DNA of 64,000 bases from Acidipropionibacterium jensenii DSM 20535 (GCF_000425285.1 NZ_AUDD01000006.1:1-64000); one strand, 5' to 3'. Shown: positions 25,063 to 37,000, numbered from the stretch's first letter. The notes: generated by a model not told the origin, from the sequence alone. Program-made: numbers and translations.

Positions 25063-25301
25063 TGCTGGTGCCGGAGCTGTCAACGCAGTTTCGGCCACAA
25101 GAGGGAAGCCGGTGGAATTCCGGCGCTGCCCCGCAGCGGTGAGTGGGAACGACATCACCATCGCCGCCGGGTCCGCGGTTCAGATCGCGGGCGTGACGGT
25201 GATCAAGCACTGGGCTCCGGTCCGGGAAGCGGTGACGTAGGACCTGCCGTCGGCCTGGTGCCGATGGGCGGGGTGCCCACAAGTCCGAATACCTGCCAGC
25301 A
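25063..25301 (+). promoter_or_regulatory. Cobalamin (B12) riboswitch upstream of mutA
   Basis: The B12 box AGCCGGTGGAATTCCGGC-CTGCCCCGCA lies at 25107-25135 (GGGAAGCCGGTG preceding), and the 3' conserved element AAGTCCGAATACCTGCC at 25281-25297. The P1 stem TGCTGG (25063-25068) pairs with CCAGCA (25296-25301), bounding the aptamer. Length, order and spacing match the adenosylcobalamin class. About 95 bases follow to the mutA start at 25397 and should hold the expression platform; I could not decide between transcription termination and ribosome-site masking. It controls a B12-dependent enzyme. Confidence 0.92.
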
Positions 25302-25396
25302 CGTCTTCGCACCGCCGCGTGCGATGCGGTACCGCGGGCCTCGAGGGGAGGTCTTCGGCACATGTCCATCCACAGCGGAGCAGGAGTCTGCAGAGT

Positions 25397-27300
25397 ATGA
25401 CTGATCCCGACAACCCCGGCGAGTCGGCAGTGTCCGACGTTCCCGAGGCGCTCACCCTGGCCGGCGATTTCCCGGCCCCCTCCCAGGAGCAGTGGGAGAA
25501 AGAGGTGGCCAAGGTTTTCAACCGTGGTCGCCCCGAGGGCAAGCAGCTCACCTTTGCGCAGTCGTTGAAGCGCATGGAGCCCACCACCGTCGACGGTGTG
25601 CAGTTCGAGCCGATGTACACCAGGGATGACGCCCCCGAGAGCCTCGGTGCTCCCGGCGTCGCCCCGTTCAGGCGCGGCACCACCATCAAGACCGGTGACA
25701 TCGACGCGTGGGATGTTCGCTCCCTCCACGAGGATCCCGACACCGATTTCACCCGCAAGGCGATCATCGCCGACCTCGAGCGCGGCGTCACCTCCATCTG
25801 GCTGCGCGTCGGAGCCGACGCCATCAAGCCCGAGGACATCGCCGGAGACCTCAAGGACGTGCTGCTGAACCTGGCCAAGGTCGAGGTCTCCAGCCGCGAC
25901 GACCAGGCCGCTGCGGCCAACGCCCTCCTCGACATCTACGCCTCCTCGAAGCAGGCCCCCGAGGAGCTGTCCTTCAACCTGGGCATCGACCCGATCGGCT
26001 TCGCCGCCCTCAACGGCGGGAAGGCCGACCTGTCGGGGCTCGCCGGCTGGGTCGAGAAGACCAAGCCCTACAAGAACTCGCGGGCCCTGGTGGCCGACGG
26101 GACCATCTATCACAACGCCGGTGCCGGCGACGTCGCCGAGCTCGCCTGGGTGATCGCCACCGCCGTCGAGTACGTGCGCGCCCTCGTCGAGCAGGGAGTC
26201 TCCGCCACCGACGCCTTCGACGCGATCAACTTCCGCGTCACCGCCACCCACGACCAGTTCCTCACCATCGCCCGGCTGCGTGCCCTGCGTGTGCTGTGGA
26301 ACCGGATCGGTGAGGTCTTCGAGGTTCCCGAGGATCACCGCGGAGCCCGTCAGCAGGCCGTCAGCAGCTGGCGCGAGCTCACCCGCGACGATCCCTTCGT
26401 CAACATCCTGCGCGGCACGATCTCCACCTTCGGTGCAGCTGTCGGCGGCGCCGAGGCGATCACCACGCTCCCCTTCGACGGAGCCATCGGCCTGCCGAAG
26501 AACCAGTTCACCCGACGGATCGCCCGCAACACCGGCATCGTGCTGTCCGAGGAGTGCAACATCGGGCGGGTCAACGACCCGGCAGGTGGCTCCTTCTACG
26601 TCGAGTCGCTCACCAAGACCCTCGCCGAGGCGGCCTGGAGCAAGTTCCAGGAGGTGGAGGCGGCCGGTGGTTTCGCCGCCTACCTCGCCAGCGGAAAGGT
26701 CGTCGAGGAGCTCGACGGCCTGAACGCCGAGCGGGCCAAGCGCCTGGCCACCCGCAAGCAGCCCATCACCGCCGTCTCGGAGTTCCCGATGATCGGGGCC
26801 CGTTCGGTGGAGGCCAAGCCCTTCCCGGACGCCCCTGAGCGCAAGGGACTGGCCTGGCACCGCGACTCCGAGGTCTTCGAGGCCTTGGTCGACCGGGCCG
26901 GCAAGGCCGCCGAGCGCCCGAAGGTGTTCCTGGCCTGCCTGGGCACCCGGCGCGACTTCGGCGCCCGCGAGGGCTTCTCGGCCCCGATGTGGCACATCGC
27001 CGGCATCGAGACCCCCGAGGTCGAGGGCGGTTCCCTCGAGGAGGTCGTCGCAGCGTTTAAGGCCTCCGGGTCCACCGTTGCCGACCTGTGCTCGAACAAG
27101 AAGGTGTACGCCGCCCAGGGCCTGCCAGCCGTCAAGGCACTCAAGGAGGCGGGCGCCAAGAAGGTCTACCTGTCTGGCGCCTTCAAGGAATTCGGCGATG
27201 ACGCCGCGGAGGCCGAGCAGGTCTTCGACGGTCGGGTCGCCATGGGGATGGACGTCGTCTCGGTCCTCTCCGACACTCTGGACACGTTGGGAGTTGCCAA

Positions 27301-27304
<4 letters not shown>
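25397..27304 (+). CDS. mutA: Methylmalonyl-CoA mutase small subunit
   Basis: 635 aa from ATG 25397 (AGGAG ten bases upstream), close to the 638 aa of the Propionibacterium shermanii protein. It forms a heterodimer with MutB that interconverts succinyl-CoA and (R)-methylmalonyl-CoA, the rearrangement step of the propionate-forming Wood-Werkman cycle. The N-terminal TIM barrel and the C-terminal flavodoxin-like domain are both present, but the small subunit's DxHxxG-type cobalamin ligand His is absent (it reads [13 protein letters not shown]), as known for the non-catalytic subunit. The stop overlaps the mutB GTG (GTGA). Controlled by the riboswitch at 25063-25301. Confidence 0.97.
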
Positions 27305-29493
<2,189 letters not shown>

Positions 29494-29541
29494 TCGGCTG
29501 ACCGGGGCGCGGTCCCGGCACCACCGGTCCTGAGTGCGACA

Positions 29542-29591
29542 CGACGAGACGGCCGGCTCCGGGAGAGATCCCGGAGCCGGCCGTCTCGTCG
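29542..29591. terminator. Perfect 23-bp stem-loop after mutB
   Basis: Bases 29542-29564 pair perfectly with 29569-29591 around a GAGA loop. It has no following T-run, as in many high-GC actinobacterial terminators. It separates mutAB from meaB, which then needs its own promoter or depends on readthrough. Confidence 0.8.
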
Positions 29592-29763
29592 CACCGGGGC
29601 CCTGCCGGTCGTGGTCCCCGGCGCTGCGGCATCTGGACGGGTTCAGGCCCGACCGGACATGTGCGCGAACCGATCAGCCCCATGAACGACCTCGTGGGTG
29701 AACGACCCGGTGGGTGAACGATACGGTGGGGGGAGTGTCCCCAAGGATGGAGGAACTGGCCCG

Positions 29764-30792
29764 ATGAAGATCGACGTACCGGAACTGGTCAAGCAGGTGC
29801 TTGCCGGCGACCGGATGCACATAGCTCGCGCTCTCACCCTGGTCGAGTCCAGCAGACCCGACCACCGGGAGAAGGCCCACGAGATGCTGCGGCTGCTGGC
29901 CCCGCACACCGGCAATGCGATCCGGGTCGGCATCTCCGGCGTCCCGGGGGCGGGCAAGTCCACCTTCATCAACAAGATGGGCTGCAAGCTCATCGATGAG
30001 TACCACCACAAGATCGCCGTCCTGGCGGTGGACCCCTCCTCCAGCCGCACCGGCGGATCGATCCTGGGCGACCGCACCAGGATGGGTGACCTGGCCAACC
30101 GCGACGAGGCCTTCGTGCGCCCGTCCCCCTCGGGAGGACACCTCGGCGGGGTGGCCAGGGCCACCCGTGAGGCGATGATCGTGATGGAGGCCGCCGGATA
30201 CGGGGTCGTCATCATCGAGACGGTCGGCGTGGGCCAGTCCGAGGTCGCGGTGGCCGGGATGGTCGACACCTTCCTGATGCTGGCCGTGACCGGCACCGGG
30301 GACCAGCTGCAGGGGATCAAGAAGGGCATTCTCGAGCTCGCCGACGTGGTGGCCGTCAACAAGGCCGACGGCGACAACGCCGGAAATGCCCGCGTCTCGG
30401 CCCGCGACCTGTCGATCGCGATGAAGCTGGTCTCCTCGGACGCCGACAAGCGTCGGGTCCCGGTGCTCACCTGCTCGGCCTACACCGGGTCGGGGCTGGA
30501 CGACGTCTGGCAGGCGGTGCTGGACCATCGCGCCTACCTGGAGAAGGACGGATCCCTCACCCGCCGCCGGATCTCCCAGCAGCGCGAGTGGCTGTGGAAC
30601 ATGGTCGAGAACGAGGTCCTCGAGTCGCTGAGAACCGACCGGACGATCCAGGCCGCCGCCGAGTCCATCGAGGCGGGGCTGGGCACCGAGGCCACCAACG
30701 CCCTGGACGGTGCCTCACAGATCCTTCAGCTGTTCGCCAAGCGGGTCCCGGACATGTCCTGGGCCCACGGCGAGATGCACGCCGGCAGCTGA
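29764..30792 (+). CDS. meaB: Methylmalonyl-CoA mutase-associated GTPase (MeaB/ArgK)
   Basis: 342 aa from ATG 29764, about 30 residues longer than the short family members. A SIMIBI-class G protein chaperone that gates delivery of adenosylcobalamin into the mutase and protects it. Walker A GVPGAGKSTF, the VDPSSSRTGGSILGD base/switch II region, and NKADGD for guanine recognition are intact. The N-terminal helices and C-terminal dimerisation arm are present. It lies 270 bp after mutB, past a strong hairpin. The spacer contains a short direct repeat (GGTGGGTGAACGA type) near 29695-29723. Confidence 0.95.
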   Translation: MKIDVPELVKQVLAGDRMHIARALTLVESSRPDHREKAHEMLRLLAPHTGNAIRVGISGVPGAGKSTFINKMGCKLIDEYHHKIAVLAVDPSSSRTGGSILGDRTRMGDLANRDEAFVRPSPSGGHLGGVARATREAMIVMEAAGYGVVIIETVGVGQSEVAVAGMVDTFLMLAVTGTGDQLQGIKKGILELADVVAVNKADGDNAGNARVSARDLSIAMKLVSSDADKRRVPVLTCSAYTGSGLDDVWQAVLDHRAYLEKDGSLTRRRISQQREWLWNMVENEVLESLRTDRTIQAAAESIEAGLGTEATNALDGASQILQLFAKRVPDMSWAHGEMHAGS

Positions 30793-30874
30793 GCCCGGTC
30801 CGCCGGGCGGCCGCCGGGTACTCCACCGGGGGAGCGGGGCTCCCCGCCGGCCCGGGGTTCAGCTGCGGGCCGGG

Positions 30875-31102
30875 TCACCAGGGGACGTCGATCTCTCCCA
30901 GCTCCACCGTCTGGTGGACCTCCTGGTCGCCGCTTCGCACCGCGACGTCGTCGCCGGGATGGAGCTGGCGGCCGCGCCGGGTCTCCTGCTCCCCGTTGAC
31001 ATAGACCAGACCCTCGGCGATCAGCTCCCGGGCCCGGCCCCCCGTCTCGGCCAGATTGGCGAACTTGAGGAACTGTCCCAACCGGATCATGTCGTCGCGC
31101 AC
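30875..31102 (-). CDS. S4-domain RNA-binding protein
   Basis: 75 aa from GTG 31102, with GAGGGGG just upstream (GTG 31105 is equally possible); the longer reading from 31195 is not supported. It is a single S4 domain: IRLGQFLKFANLAETGGRARELI, GLVYVNGEQETRRGRQLHPGDDV. These small proteins (RqcP/YaaA-like) bind structured RNA such as tRNA on stalled ribosomes or rRNA. There is no catalytic domain. Confidence 0.85.
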   Translation of the reverse strand: MRDDMIRLGQFLKFANLAETGGRARELIAEGLVYVNGEQETRRGRQLHPGDDVAVRSGDQEVHQTVELGEIDVPW

Positions 31103-31117
31103 CACCCCCTCAGTCTC

Positions 31118-31155
31118 CCACAGTGCCGAGAAGGCCCCACAGTGCCGAGAAGGCC
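31118..31155. repeat. Exact 19-bp tandem duplication
   Basis: CCACAGTGCCGAGAAGGCC is present twice back to back (31118-31136, 31137-31155) between the S4 gene and the terminator. The second copy overlaps the left arm of that terminator. Confidence 0.85.
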
Positions 31156-31192
31156 GCGTCGCGTGGTCCCTGTGACCATGCGACGCGGCCTT
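31150..31192. terminator. Strong terminator hairpin after the amino-acid ABC operon
   Basis: AAGGCCGCGTCGC (31150-31162) pairs with GCGACGCGGCCTT (31180-31192), and an inner TGGTC/GACCA stem continues it to about 19 bp with one G:U pair and a five-base loop. The operon on the minus strand ends at 31254, so this is its probable terminator. Confidence 0.75.
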
Positions 31193-31253
31193 CACGATGA
31201 CCCGCCCGGATTCACGGGGTCGCGACCCCGTGCGCCGATGACCTGGTAGGGGC

Positions 31254-32075
31254 CTACAGGACCGACCGGAGGAAGTCCTGGAGGCGCGGGGACTGCGGAT
31301 GATCGATGACCTGGTCGGGCGGGCCGGACTCCACGACCACCCCGCCGGCCATGAAGACCACCTGATCAGCCACCTCCCGCGCGAAGCCGAGCTCGTGGGT
31401 GACGACCACCATCGTCATCCCGGAACGCGCCAGATCCTTGATGACGGCCAGCACCTCGCCGACCAGCTCCGGGTCGAGGGCCGAGGTGGGCTCGTCGAAG
31501 AGCATCAGCTCCGGGTCCATCGCCATCGCCCGGGCGATTGCCACCCGCTGCTGCTGGCCGCCCGACAGTTCCGAGGGGTAGTGGCTGGCCCGGTCGGCCA
31601 TCCCGACCCTCTCCAGGAGATCCACGGCCCGGGTGCGGGCCTGGGCGCTCGGCACCCCGGCGACATGGATCGGAGCCTCCATGACGTTCTGGAGGGCGGT
31701 CATGTGGGGGAACAGGTTGAACCGTTGGAAGACCATCCCCACCCGGGCCCGCTGGGCGGCGATCTGACGCTCGGTGAGCCGGGCCAGGCGGCCGTCTGGC
31801 AGTGCCTTCTCGGCGAACCCGACACGCTCCCCGCCGACCCGGATCTCGCCGGCCTCGAAGGTTTCCAGCTGGTTGATGCAGCGCAGCAGGGTGGACTTCC
31901 CGGATCCCGAGGGTCCCAGCAGCACGCACACCTCGCCGACGCTGACATTCAGGTTGATCCCCTTGAGGATGTGCAGGGCGCCGAACTCCTTGTGGAGGTC
32001 GGTGATCGCCACCATCGGGGAGCCCAGCGGCGGACGCTGCTGGGAGCCGCCCGTCGTCGACATCGTGGTACTCAC
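31254..32075 (-). CDS. Polar amino-acid ABC transporter ATP-binding protein
   Basis: 273 aa from GTG 32075, overlapping the permease stop by GTGA. GlnQ/HisP type: Walker [11 protein letters not shown]-loop [12 protein letters not shown], signature LSGGQQQR, Walker [13 protein letters not shown], switch His VVTHELGFA. The [18 protein letters not shown] tail is typical. It powers import through the permease and binding proteins encoded upstream. The first 20 residues are an extra low-complexity leader; an internal ATG ([11 protein letters not shown]) could also serve as start. Confidence 0.95.
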   Translation of the reverse strand: MSTTMSTTGGSQQRPPLGSPMVAITDLHKEFGALHILKGINLNVSVGEVCVLLGPSGSGKSTLLRCINQLETFEAGEIRVGGERVGFAEKALPDGRLARLTERQIAAQRARVGMVFQRFNLFPHMTALQNVMEAPIHVAGVPSAQARTRAVDLLERVGMADRASHYPSELSGGQQQRVAIARAMAMDPELMLFDEPTSALDPELVGEVLAVIKDLARSGMTMVVVTHELGFAREVADQVVFMAGGVVVESGPPDQVIDHPQSPRLQDFLRSVL

Positions 32076-33022
32076 TGCTCGACCTCCAGTGACGGGTTGG
32101 TGTGGGCGGTGCCGGCGGCGTTGATGGCCGCCTGCCGGTTGCGCCGTTTGGAGCCGCCGGTGGTGAAGCCGCGGCCGTAGTAGCGCTCGAGGTAGTGCTG
32201 CCCGACCATCAGCACGCTGGTCATCACCAGGTACCAGAAGGCCGCCACGATGAGCAGCGGGATCGGCGCGTAGATCCGGTTGGCGATGGCATTGGTGGCG
32301 AACTGCAGATCCAGGGTGAACGGCACCGCCAGCACCAGGGAGGTGGTCTTCAGCATGCCGATCGTCTCATTGCCCAGCGGCGGGATGATCACCCGCATCG
32401 CCTGGGGGATGATGATCCGCCGCAGGATGAGGGAGGGCTTCATGCCCAGGGCCTTGGCCGCCTCGGGCTGGCCGGAATCGACCGACTCCAGCCCCGAGCG
32501 GATGATCTCGGCGAGGTAGGCGCCCTCGTTGAGTCCCAGGCCGATGACCGCGGCCGCGAAGGCCCCGATCAGCTTGCCGGTCTCGAAGGTGATGAACTGC
32601 GGGCCGAAGGGGATGCCGATCCCCAGGACCGGGTAGAGCACCGCGACCAGCCCCCAGAAGATCAGCTGGGTGTAGACCGGGATGCCTCGGAAGATGAAGA
32701 TGTAGGCCCACGAGACGCCCCGCAGGACGGGGTTGGACGCGGTCCTCATGATCGCCATCACGAGGGCCAGGATGGTGCCCAGGATCATCGAGCAGACGGT
32801 CAGCAGCAGGGTGTAGCCGATACCTTCGATCACCTTGACGTCGCGCAGGTACATCCAGACGATCGGCCACTTGAAGTTCGTGTTGGTGATCAGTCCGTGG
32901 ATCAGCATCAGCGCGAGCACCGCGACGATGATCGCGGCGACGACGGTTCCCGGGTGAAAGACCTCTTTCGCCTGGATCCGGTTGGGGATCCGGGCGTGTT
33001 CCTGGTGTGCCATCGTGATCAC
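32072..33022 (-). CDS. Polar amino-acid ABC transporter permease
   Basis: 316 aa from GTG 33022, overlapping the binding-protein stop. One N-terminal membrane helix then the five-helix HisM-type permease core with the EAA loop [20 protein letters not shown] (followed by AAKALGM). The C-terminal cytoplasmic tail is long and basic. It forms the membrane channel with one ATPase; a second permease is not encoded here, so it likely homodimerises. Confidence 0.93.
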   Translation of the reverse strand: MITMAHQEHARIPNRIQAKEVFHPGTVVAAIIVAVLALMLIHGLITNTNFKWPIVWMYLRDVKVIEGIGYTLLLTVCSMILGTILALVMAIMRTASNPVLRGVSWAYIFIFRGIPVYTQLIFWGLVAVLYPVLGIGIPFGPQFITFETGKLIGAFAAAVIGLGLNEGAYLAEIIRSGLESVDSGQPEAAKALGMKPSLILRRIIIPQAMRVIIPPLGNETIGMLKTTSLVLAVPFTLDLQFATNAIANRIYAPIPLLIVAAFWYLVMTSVLMVGQHYLERYYGRGFTTGGSKRRNRQAAINAAGTAHTNPSLEVEQ

Positions 33023-33960
33023 TTCACCGCGGGGTTGATCTCGGACTTCGCGATCATTCCGCTCTCATTGCCCCAGGTGGCGAGGATCTTCTTCATGGTC
33101 CCGTCGTCGATGAGCTTCTGGGTCGCGGCCTGGACGGCCTTGGACAGCCCGCCGTCGTTCTTGGCGGTGACCACCCCGAAGGGCTCGGCGTCGGTGATCC
33201 CGCCGAGCTGCTCGAGGGCGCCGTTGGTCTGCTCGATCGCGTAGGCGATGATCATCGAGTCGGCGTAGGTGACGTCGGCCTTGCCGCCGATGACATTGGT
33301 GGTGGCATCGGTCTGCGCCTTGTAGGACAGCACATTGGTCTCCTTCTTGCCGGAGGCCTTGCAGGCGGTGGACTGCTTCTGGGCGTCGGCCTCCTCGGAG
33401 GTACCAGTCTCCAGGGCGACCGTGACCCCGCACAGGGAGTCGGCCGGGACCTTCTTCGGATTGCCCTTGAGGACCGCCTTGGCCATCCCTGCGGTGAAGT
33501 AGGAGACCAGATTGACCTGCTTCTCACGCTCCGAGGTGATGGTGAAGGACGCCACCGACATGTCGTACTTGGGGCCGACGGCGGGGATCAGGGTGTCGAA
33601 GGTGGCATTGGTGAAGGTCACGTTGACCCCCATCAGCTTGCCCATCGCCTTCGCGTAGTCGACGTCGTAGCCGATGATCGTCTTGCCGTCGGCGTCGATG
33701 AACTCGGCCGGGGCGTAGCTCGCATCGGTGCCGATGGTGATGGTGCCCTTGCTGGCGATCGACGCGGGAACGAGCTTGGCGATCGCGTCGTCCTTCTGGA
33801 TCGAGTCGATGAGTGCCTTGCTGGAGGGGGTGGACGCCGATCCCGAGGCGCTGCCCGCTCCGGTGGTCGAGGAGTCGGAGGCGTTGGTGCATCCGGTCAG
33901 TGCCATCGCCGCTGCGACGACGACGGCTGCCAGAGTGCGGGGAAATGTGAGTGTGCCCAT
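33019..33960 (-). CDS. Amino-acid ABC transporter binding lipoprotein 1
   Basis: 313 aa with a lipobox (MALTGC, Cys near residue 24). Type-II periplasmic-binding fold: VPASIASKGTITIGTDASYA, IGYDVDYAKAMGKLMGV, DMSVASFTITSEREKQVNLV and CGVTVALETGTSEE. It captures a polar amino acid and hands it to the permease. It is very similar to the next gene upstream; the C-terminal third is nearly identical at DNA level. Specificity unknown: glutamine, glutamate or cystine are all possible. Confidence 0.93.
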   Translation of the reverse strand: MGTLTFPRTLAAVVVAAAMALTGCTNASDSSTTGAGSASGSASTPSSKALIDSIQKDDAIAKLVPASIASKGTITIGTDASYAPAEFIDADGKTIIGYDVDYAKAMGKLMGVNVTFTNATFDTLIPAVGPKYDMSVASFTITSEREKQVNLVSYFTAGMAKAVLKGNPKKVPADSLCGVTVALETGTSEEADAQKQSTACKASGKKETNVLSYKAQTDATTNVIGGKADVTYADSMIIAYAIEQTNGALEQLGGITDAEPFGVVTAKNDGGLSKAVQAATQKLIDDGTMKKILATWGNESGMIAKSEINPAVK

Positions 33961-34003
33961 GAGAACTTCCTGATCGTCGCGCGATGTGCCGTGTGGGAGG
34001 GGC

Positions 34004-34942
34004 TTACTTGACGCTGGGGTTGATCTCGGACTTCGCGATCATTCCGCCCTCGTTGCCCCAGGTGGCGAGGATCTTCTTCATGGTCCCGTCGTCGATGAGC
34101 TTCTGGGTCGCGGCCTGGACGGCCTTGGACAGCCCGCCGTCGTTCTTGGCGGTCGCCACCCCGAACAGGGCGGCGTCGGTGATCCCGCCGAGCTGCTCGA
34201 GCGTGCCGTTGGTCTGCTTGATGGAGTAGGCGATGATCATCGAGTCGCCGAAGGAGACATCGGCCTTGCCGCCGATGACATTGGTGGTGGCCTCCGGCAG
34301 AGTCTTGTAGGAGAGGATGTTGGCCGGCTTCTTGCCGGCACTGGTGCACTCCTTGGACTGCTTCTGGGCCGAGTCGTCCTCGGAGGTGCCCGTCGAGACG
34401 GCGACGGTGACCCCGCACAGCGAGTCGGCCGGGACCTTCTTCGGGTTGCCCTTGAGGACCGCCTTGGACATGCCCGCGGTGAAGTAGGAGACGAGATTGA
34501 CCTGCTTCTCGCGCTCGGCGGTGATGGTGAAGGCGGAGACCCCCATGTCGTACTTGGAGCCGATCGAGGGGAGCAGGGTGTCGAAGGTGGCATTGGAGGG
34601 GGCCACCTTGACCCCCATCAGCTTGCCCATCGCCCTGGCGTAGTCGATGTCGTAGCCGATGATCGTCTTGCCGTCGGTGTCGGCGAACTCGGCCGGGGCG
34701 TAGTCGGCGCTGGAGCCGATCGTGATGGTGCCCTTGCTGGCGATCGATGCGGGGACCAGCTTGGCGATCGCGTCGTCCTTCTGGATCGAGTTGATGAGGG
34801 CGTCATTGGCCTTGGCCATGCTGGAGGAGGTGGCGCTCGGACCCGAACCGCCGGACTCCTGCTGGGATGCATTGGTGCATCCGGAGAGGGCCAGGGCGAG
34901 AACGACCAGGCCGATGGGGGCGAGGCGGGTGAGCTTGTTCAT
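34004..34942 (-). CDS. Amino-acid ABC transporter binding lipoprotein 2
   Basis: 312 aa from ATG 34942, first gene of the operon. Lipobox LALSGC. It shares the architecture and most of the sequence of the downstream protein (QKDDAIAKLVPASIASKGTI and the whole DNA block from 34018 to about 34150 against 33033 to 33165). Differences cluster around the ligand pocket (for example YAPAEFADTDGK against YAPAEFIDADGK), so the pair may bind different amino acids. Only 43 bp separate the two. A promoter is visible just upstream. Confidence 0.93.
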   Translation of the reverse strand: MNKLTRLAPIGLVVLALALSGCTNASQQESGGSGPSATSSSMAKANDALINSIQKDDAIAKLVPASIASKGTITIGSSADYAPAEFADTDGKTIIGYDIDYARAMGKLMGVKVAPSNATFDTLLPSIGSKYDMGVSAFTITAEREKQVNLVSYFTAGMSKAVLKGNPKKVPADSLCGVTVAVSTGTSEDDSAQKQSKECTSAGKKPANILSYKTLPEATTNVIGGKADVSFGDSMIIAYSIKQTNGTLEQLGGITDAALFGVATAKNDGGLSKAVQAATQKLIDDGTMKKILATWGNEGGMIAKSEINPSVK

Positions 34943-34986
34943 GGAACTTCCTTGGGAGGGGGCGCCGGTCGACGCCGCTGAACACA

Positions 34987-35015
34987 TAATTATGCATCAA
35001 CGCGAATACTTGCAA
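34987..35015 (-). promoter_or_regulatory. Promoter of the amino-acid ABC operon
   Basis: On the minus strand TTGCAA (35015-35010) and TAATTA (34992-34987) are separated by exactly 17 bases, 45 bases ahead of the first gene. Both hexamers are close to the vegetative sigma consensus. A/T content is unusually high for this genome. Confidence 0.6.
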
Positions 35016-35115
35016 CTCGGCGCGGGTGATGTCACCAAACTGCAACACACAGGGTGCAGCACGCGGTCGCGTGGGCGTGCGGCAACACGCGGACGCCGGC
35101 AGATGGACCGGGGCC

Positions 35116-36633
35116 TCAGATCCATCCAAACAGCGGCGGGAGCGCCAGGGCGACGACCAGCGCCCAGATCCCGAATGCGGGGACGGCGACGCACTGCCAG
35201 CGCTCGAGCCTGGTGGAGGCGGCGACCGCGCGGTCTCGACGTCCCAGACAGATCCGCAGGTACCACCACCCGGAGACTGATAGATGGGCCAGCAGCAGGA
35301 CGTTGCAGCCCAGCCCGGCGATCTTGTTCGGGGACGGCCCCCACTCCGCCAGCCGCCCGGCCATCGCCCACAGCATCACCAGGTCGACCGCCAGGGACAC
35401 CACGATCAGGCCCAGCTGCATCCAGTCCAGTGCGGGGCTGCGCCGCTCCGAGCTGCGCGCGGACACCGTGAACAGCACGATCGCGGCGACCGCGATGAGG
35501 ACGGCGTCGAAGATGATGAGGACATTGCGGTCGGTGGTGACCGGATTGCCGGTGACCACCAGCACGACCAGGAAGACCAGCAGGGCCAGCCCCAGCAGGG
35601 GGGTGAACACGGCGGTGAGCACCGGTGCCATGTTCTCGATCACCGACTTCTTGTGCTCGACCAGCCAGGCGCACACGATGACGGCCCCGGCGGCCCCCAT
35701 CGGCAGCACCCAGCCGAGCACGTCGTCGATGGTCGACATGGGAATGTCGATCGCCCTGAAGATGGCGACCACGACCCCGGTCAGCGCCCCGCCGCTCAGG
35801 GCGATGAGGACGTAGTAGAGGGCGGCCTCGCCCAGGAACCGCACCCAGTCCATCCATGCTCCCAGGTGTCGCCACCGCGGACCCAGGTAGGCGATCGCCG
35901 TCACCGCCACCAGGGCGATGGGCAGATGGATCGCGGTGAGCCAGAAGGTCTGGCCGTGTGCCCCGGCGGGAAAGACGTTGACCAGGACCGCCGAGCCGGC
36001 GAAGACCGCCAGCAGGGTGGCGATCCCGCCGATCCCGCCGATCCGCTGGATCCGCCTGGTTGCGGGGGTGCGGGTCCGCCAGTGTCCGAGCAGGAGGAGG
36101 CAGATGAGCGGCGGCAGGACCAGCAGACCGATGTTGCGCGGGTAGAACCGCGCGCCGGTGGCGTCGTCGAGGAGAGCCATCGGCAGTCGTGCGGCCAGGC
36201 TCGCGATGACGGCCAGCAGGAGGGCCGGGAGCAGGCTGACCAGCTGTCGGCGGGCGGATCTGCCGCCGGGTGCCGGATCCGTGGAGGACGCGGCCGACTG
36301 CTCGTCGGCGCCCAGCACGAGCTGTCTCCACAGCCGGTCGGGGTGGACCCGGGTGAACTCCCGGCCGACCTCGTCGCGGGGGCCGATCCGCTTGACGGCG
36401 ATGAGGAAGGCCTCGTCGGGGGTCAGTCCCAGGGCCCGCAGGTCGGCGGTCTCGGCCTCGAGGTGATCGGTGAGCTCGTCGACGTCGTCTGCGCTGATCC
36501 CGGGCCGCCCGCTCATCAGCCTGCGCCACTGGGCGATGTTCTCGGCGATGTCCGGCCCGACCGTGGGGCCGTCCGTGGCGCCGACTGTGAGGTCGTTCGA
36601 GGGGCCGTCCGTGGAGCCGACGGTGGTCGCCAT
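35116..36633 (-). CDS. Permease-prefix-domain membrane protein
   Basis: 505 aa. Residues 1-30 hold low-complexity repeats (STDGPS, GATDGPT). Residues 30-95 form a helical permease prefix domain (ISADDVDELTDHLEAETADL) usually found with ABC or toxin-related membrane proteins. About 10-11 membrane helices follow to residue 505. No catalytic motif. It is encoded directly after a PadR gene (one base between stop and start), a pairing often seen for PadR-controlled membrane stress systems. Role unknown. Confidence 0.8.
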   Translation of the reverse strand: MATTVGSTDGPSNDLTVGATDGPTVGPDIAENIAQWRRLMSGRPGISADDVDELTDHLEAETADLRALGLTPDEAFLIAVKRIGPRDEVGREFTRVHPDRLWRQLVLGADEQSAASSTDPAPGGRSARRQLVSLLPALLLAVIASLAARLPMALLDDATGARFYPRNIGLLVLPPLICLLLLGHWRTRTPATRRIQRIGGIGGIATLLAVFAGSAVLVNVFPAGAHGQTFWLTAIHLPIALVAVTAIAYLGPRWRHLGAWMDWVRFLGEAALYYVLIALSGGALTGVVVAIFRAIDIPMSTIDDVLGWVLPMGAAGAVIVCAWLVEHKKSVIENMAPVLTAVFTPLLGLALLVFLVVLVVTGNPVTTDRNVLIIFDAVLIAVAAIVLFTVSARSSERRSPALDWMQLGLIVVSLAVDLVMLWAMAGRLAEWGPSPNKIAGLGCNVLLLAHLSVSGWWYLRICLGRRDRAVAASTRLERWQCVAVPAFGIWALVVALALPPLFGWI

Positions 36634-36634
36634 C

Positions 36635-37000
36635 TCAGATCCCCGCCGCGGGGATGGGGGAGTCGCCGGCCGCGGTGGGCAGTAGGACTCCGAGGGTGGA
36701 GATCACCAGCCGCCACTGGCAGACGTGGGTCTCGAGCTCGCTGCGTCCGGTCTCGGTGATGTCGTAGTACTTGCGACGGCGTCCCTCCGGCGAGACTCCC
36801 CACCGCGACGAGATGAGCCCCTGCTGCTCCAGACGGTGAAGCAGCGGGTAGAGCATCCCCTCCTTCCACTCCAGCTGACCGCCGGAGGCCTCGGCGATGC
36901 GTCTGAGCAGCGAGTAGCCGTAGTCCTGCCCGTGACTCAGCACCCCGAGGACGATCGGGGTCGCCGAGGCGGCGACCAGCTCCTTGGAGACCTGCATCAT
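36635..37000 (-). CDS. PadR family transcriptional regulator
   Basis: 121 aa from ATG 37000 (GAGGTA upstream); ATG 36997 also possible. Winged-helix with LGVLSHGQDYGYSLLRRIAE, EWKEGMLYPLLHRLEQQGLI and SRWGVSPEGRRRKYY, then the C-terminal dimerisation helix. It should repress its own operon with the downstream membrane protein, through the TACCT/AGGTA inverted repeat that sits just before the start. Confidence 0.93.
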   Translation of the reverse strand: MMQVSKELVAASATPIVLGVLSHGQDYGYSLLRRIAEASGGQLEWKEGMLYPLLHRLEQQGLISSRWGVSPEGRRRKYYDITETGRSELETHVCQWRLVISTLGVLLPTAAGDSPIPAAGI

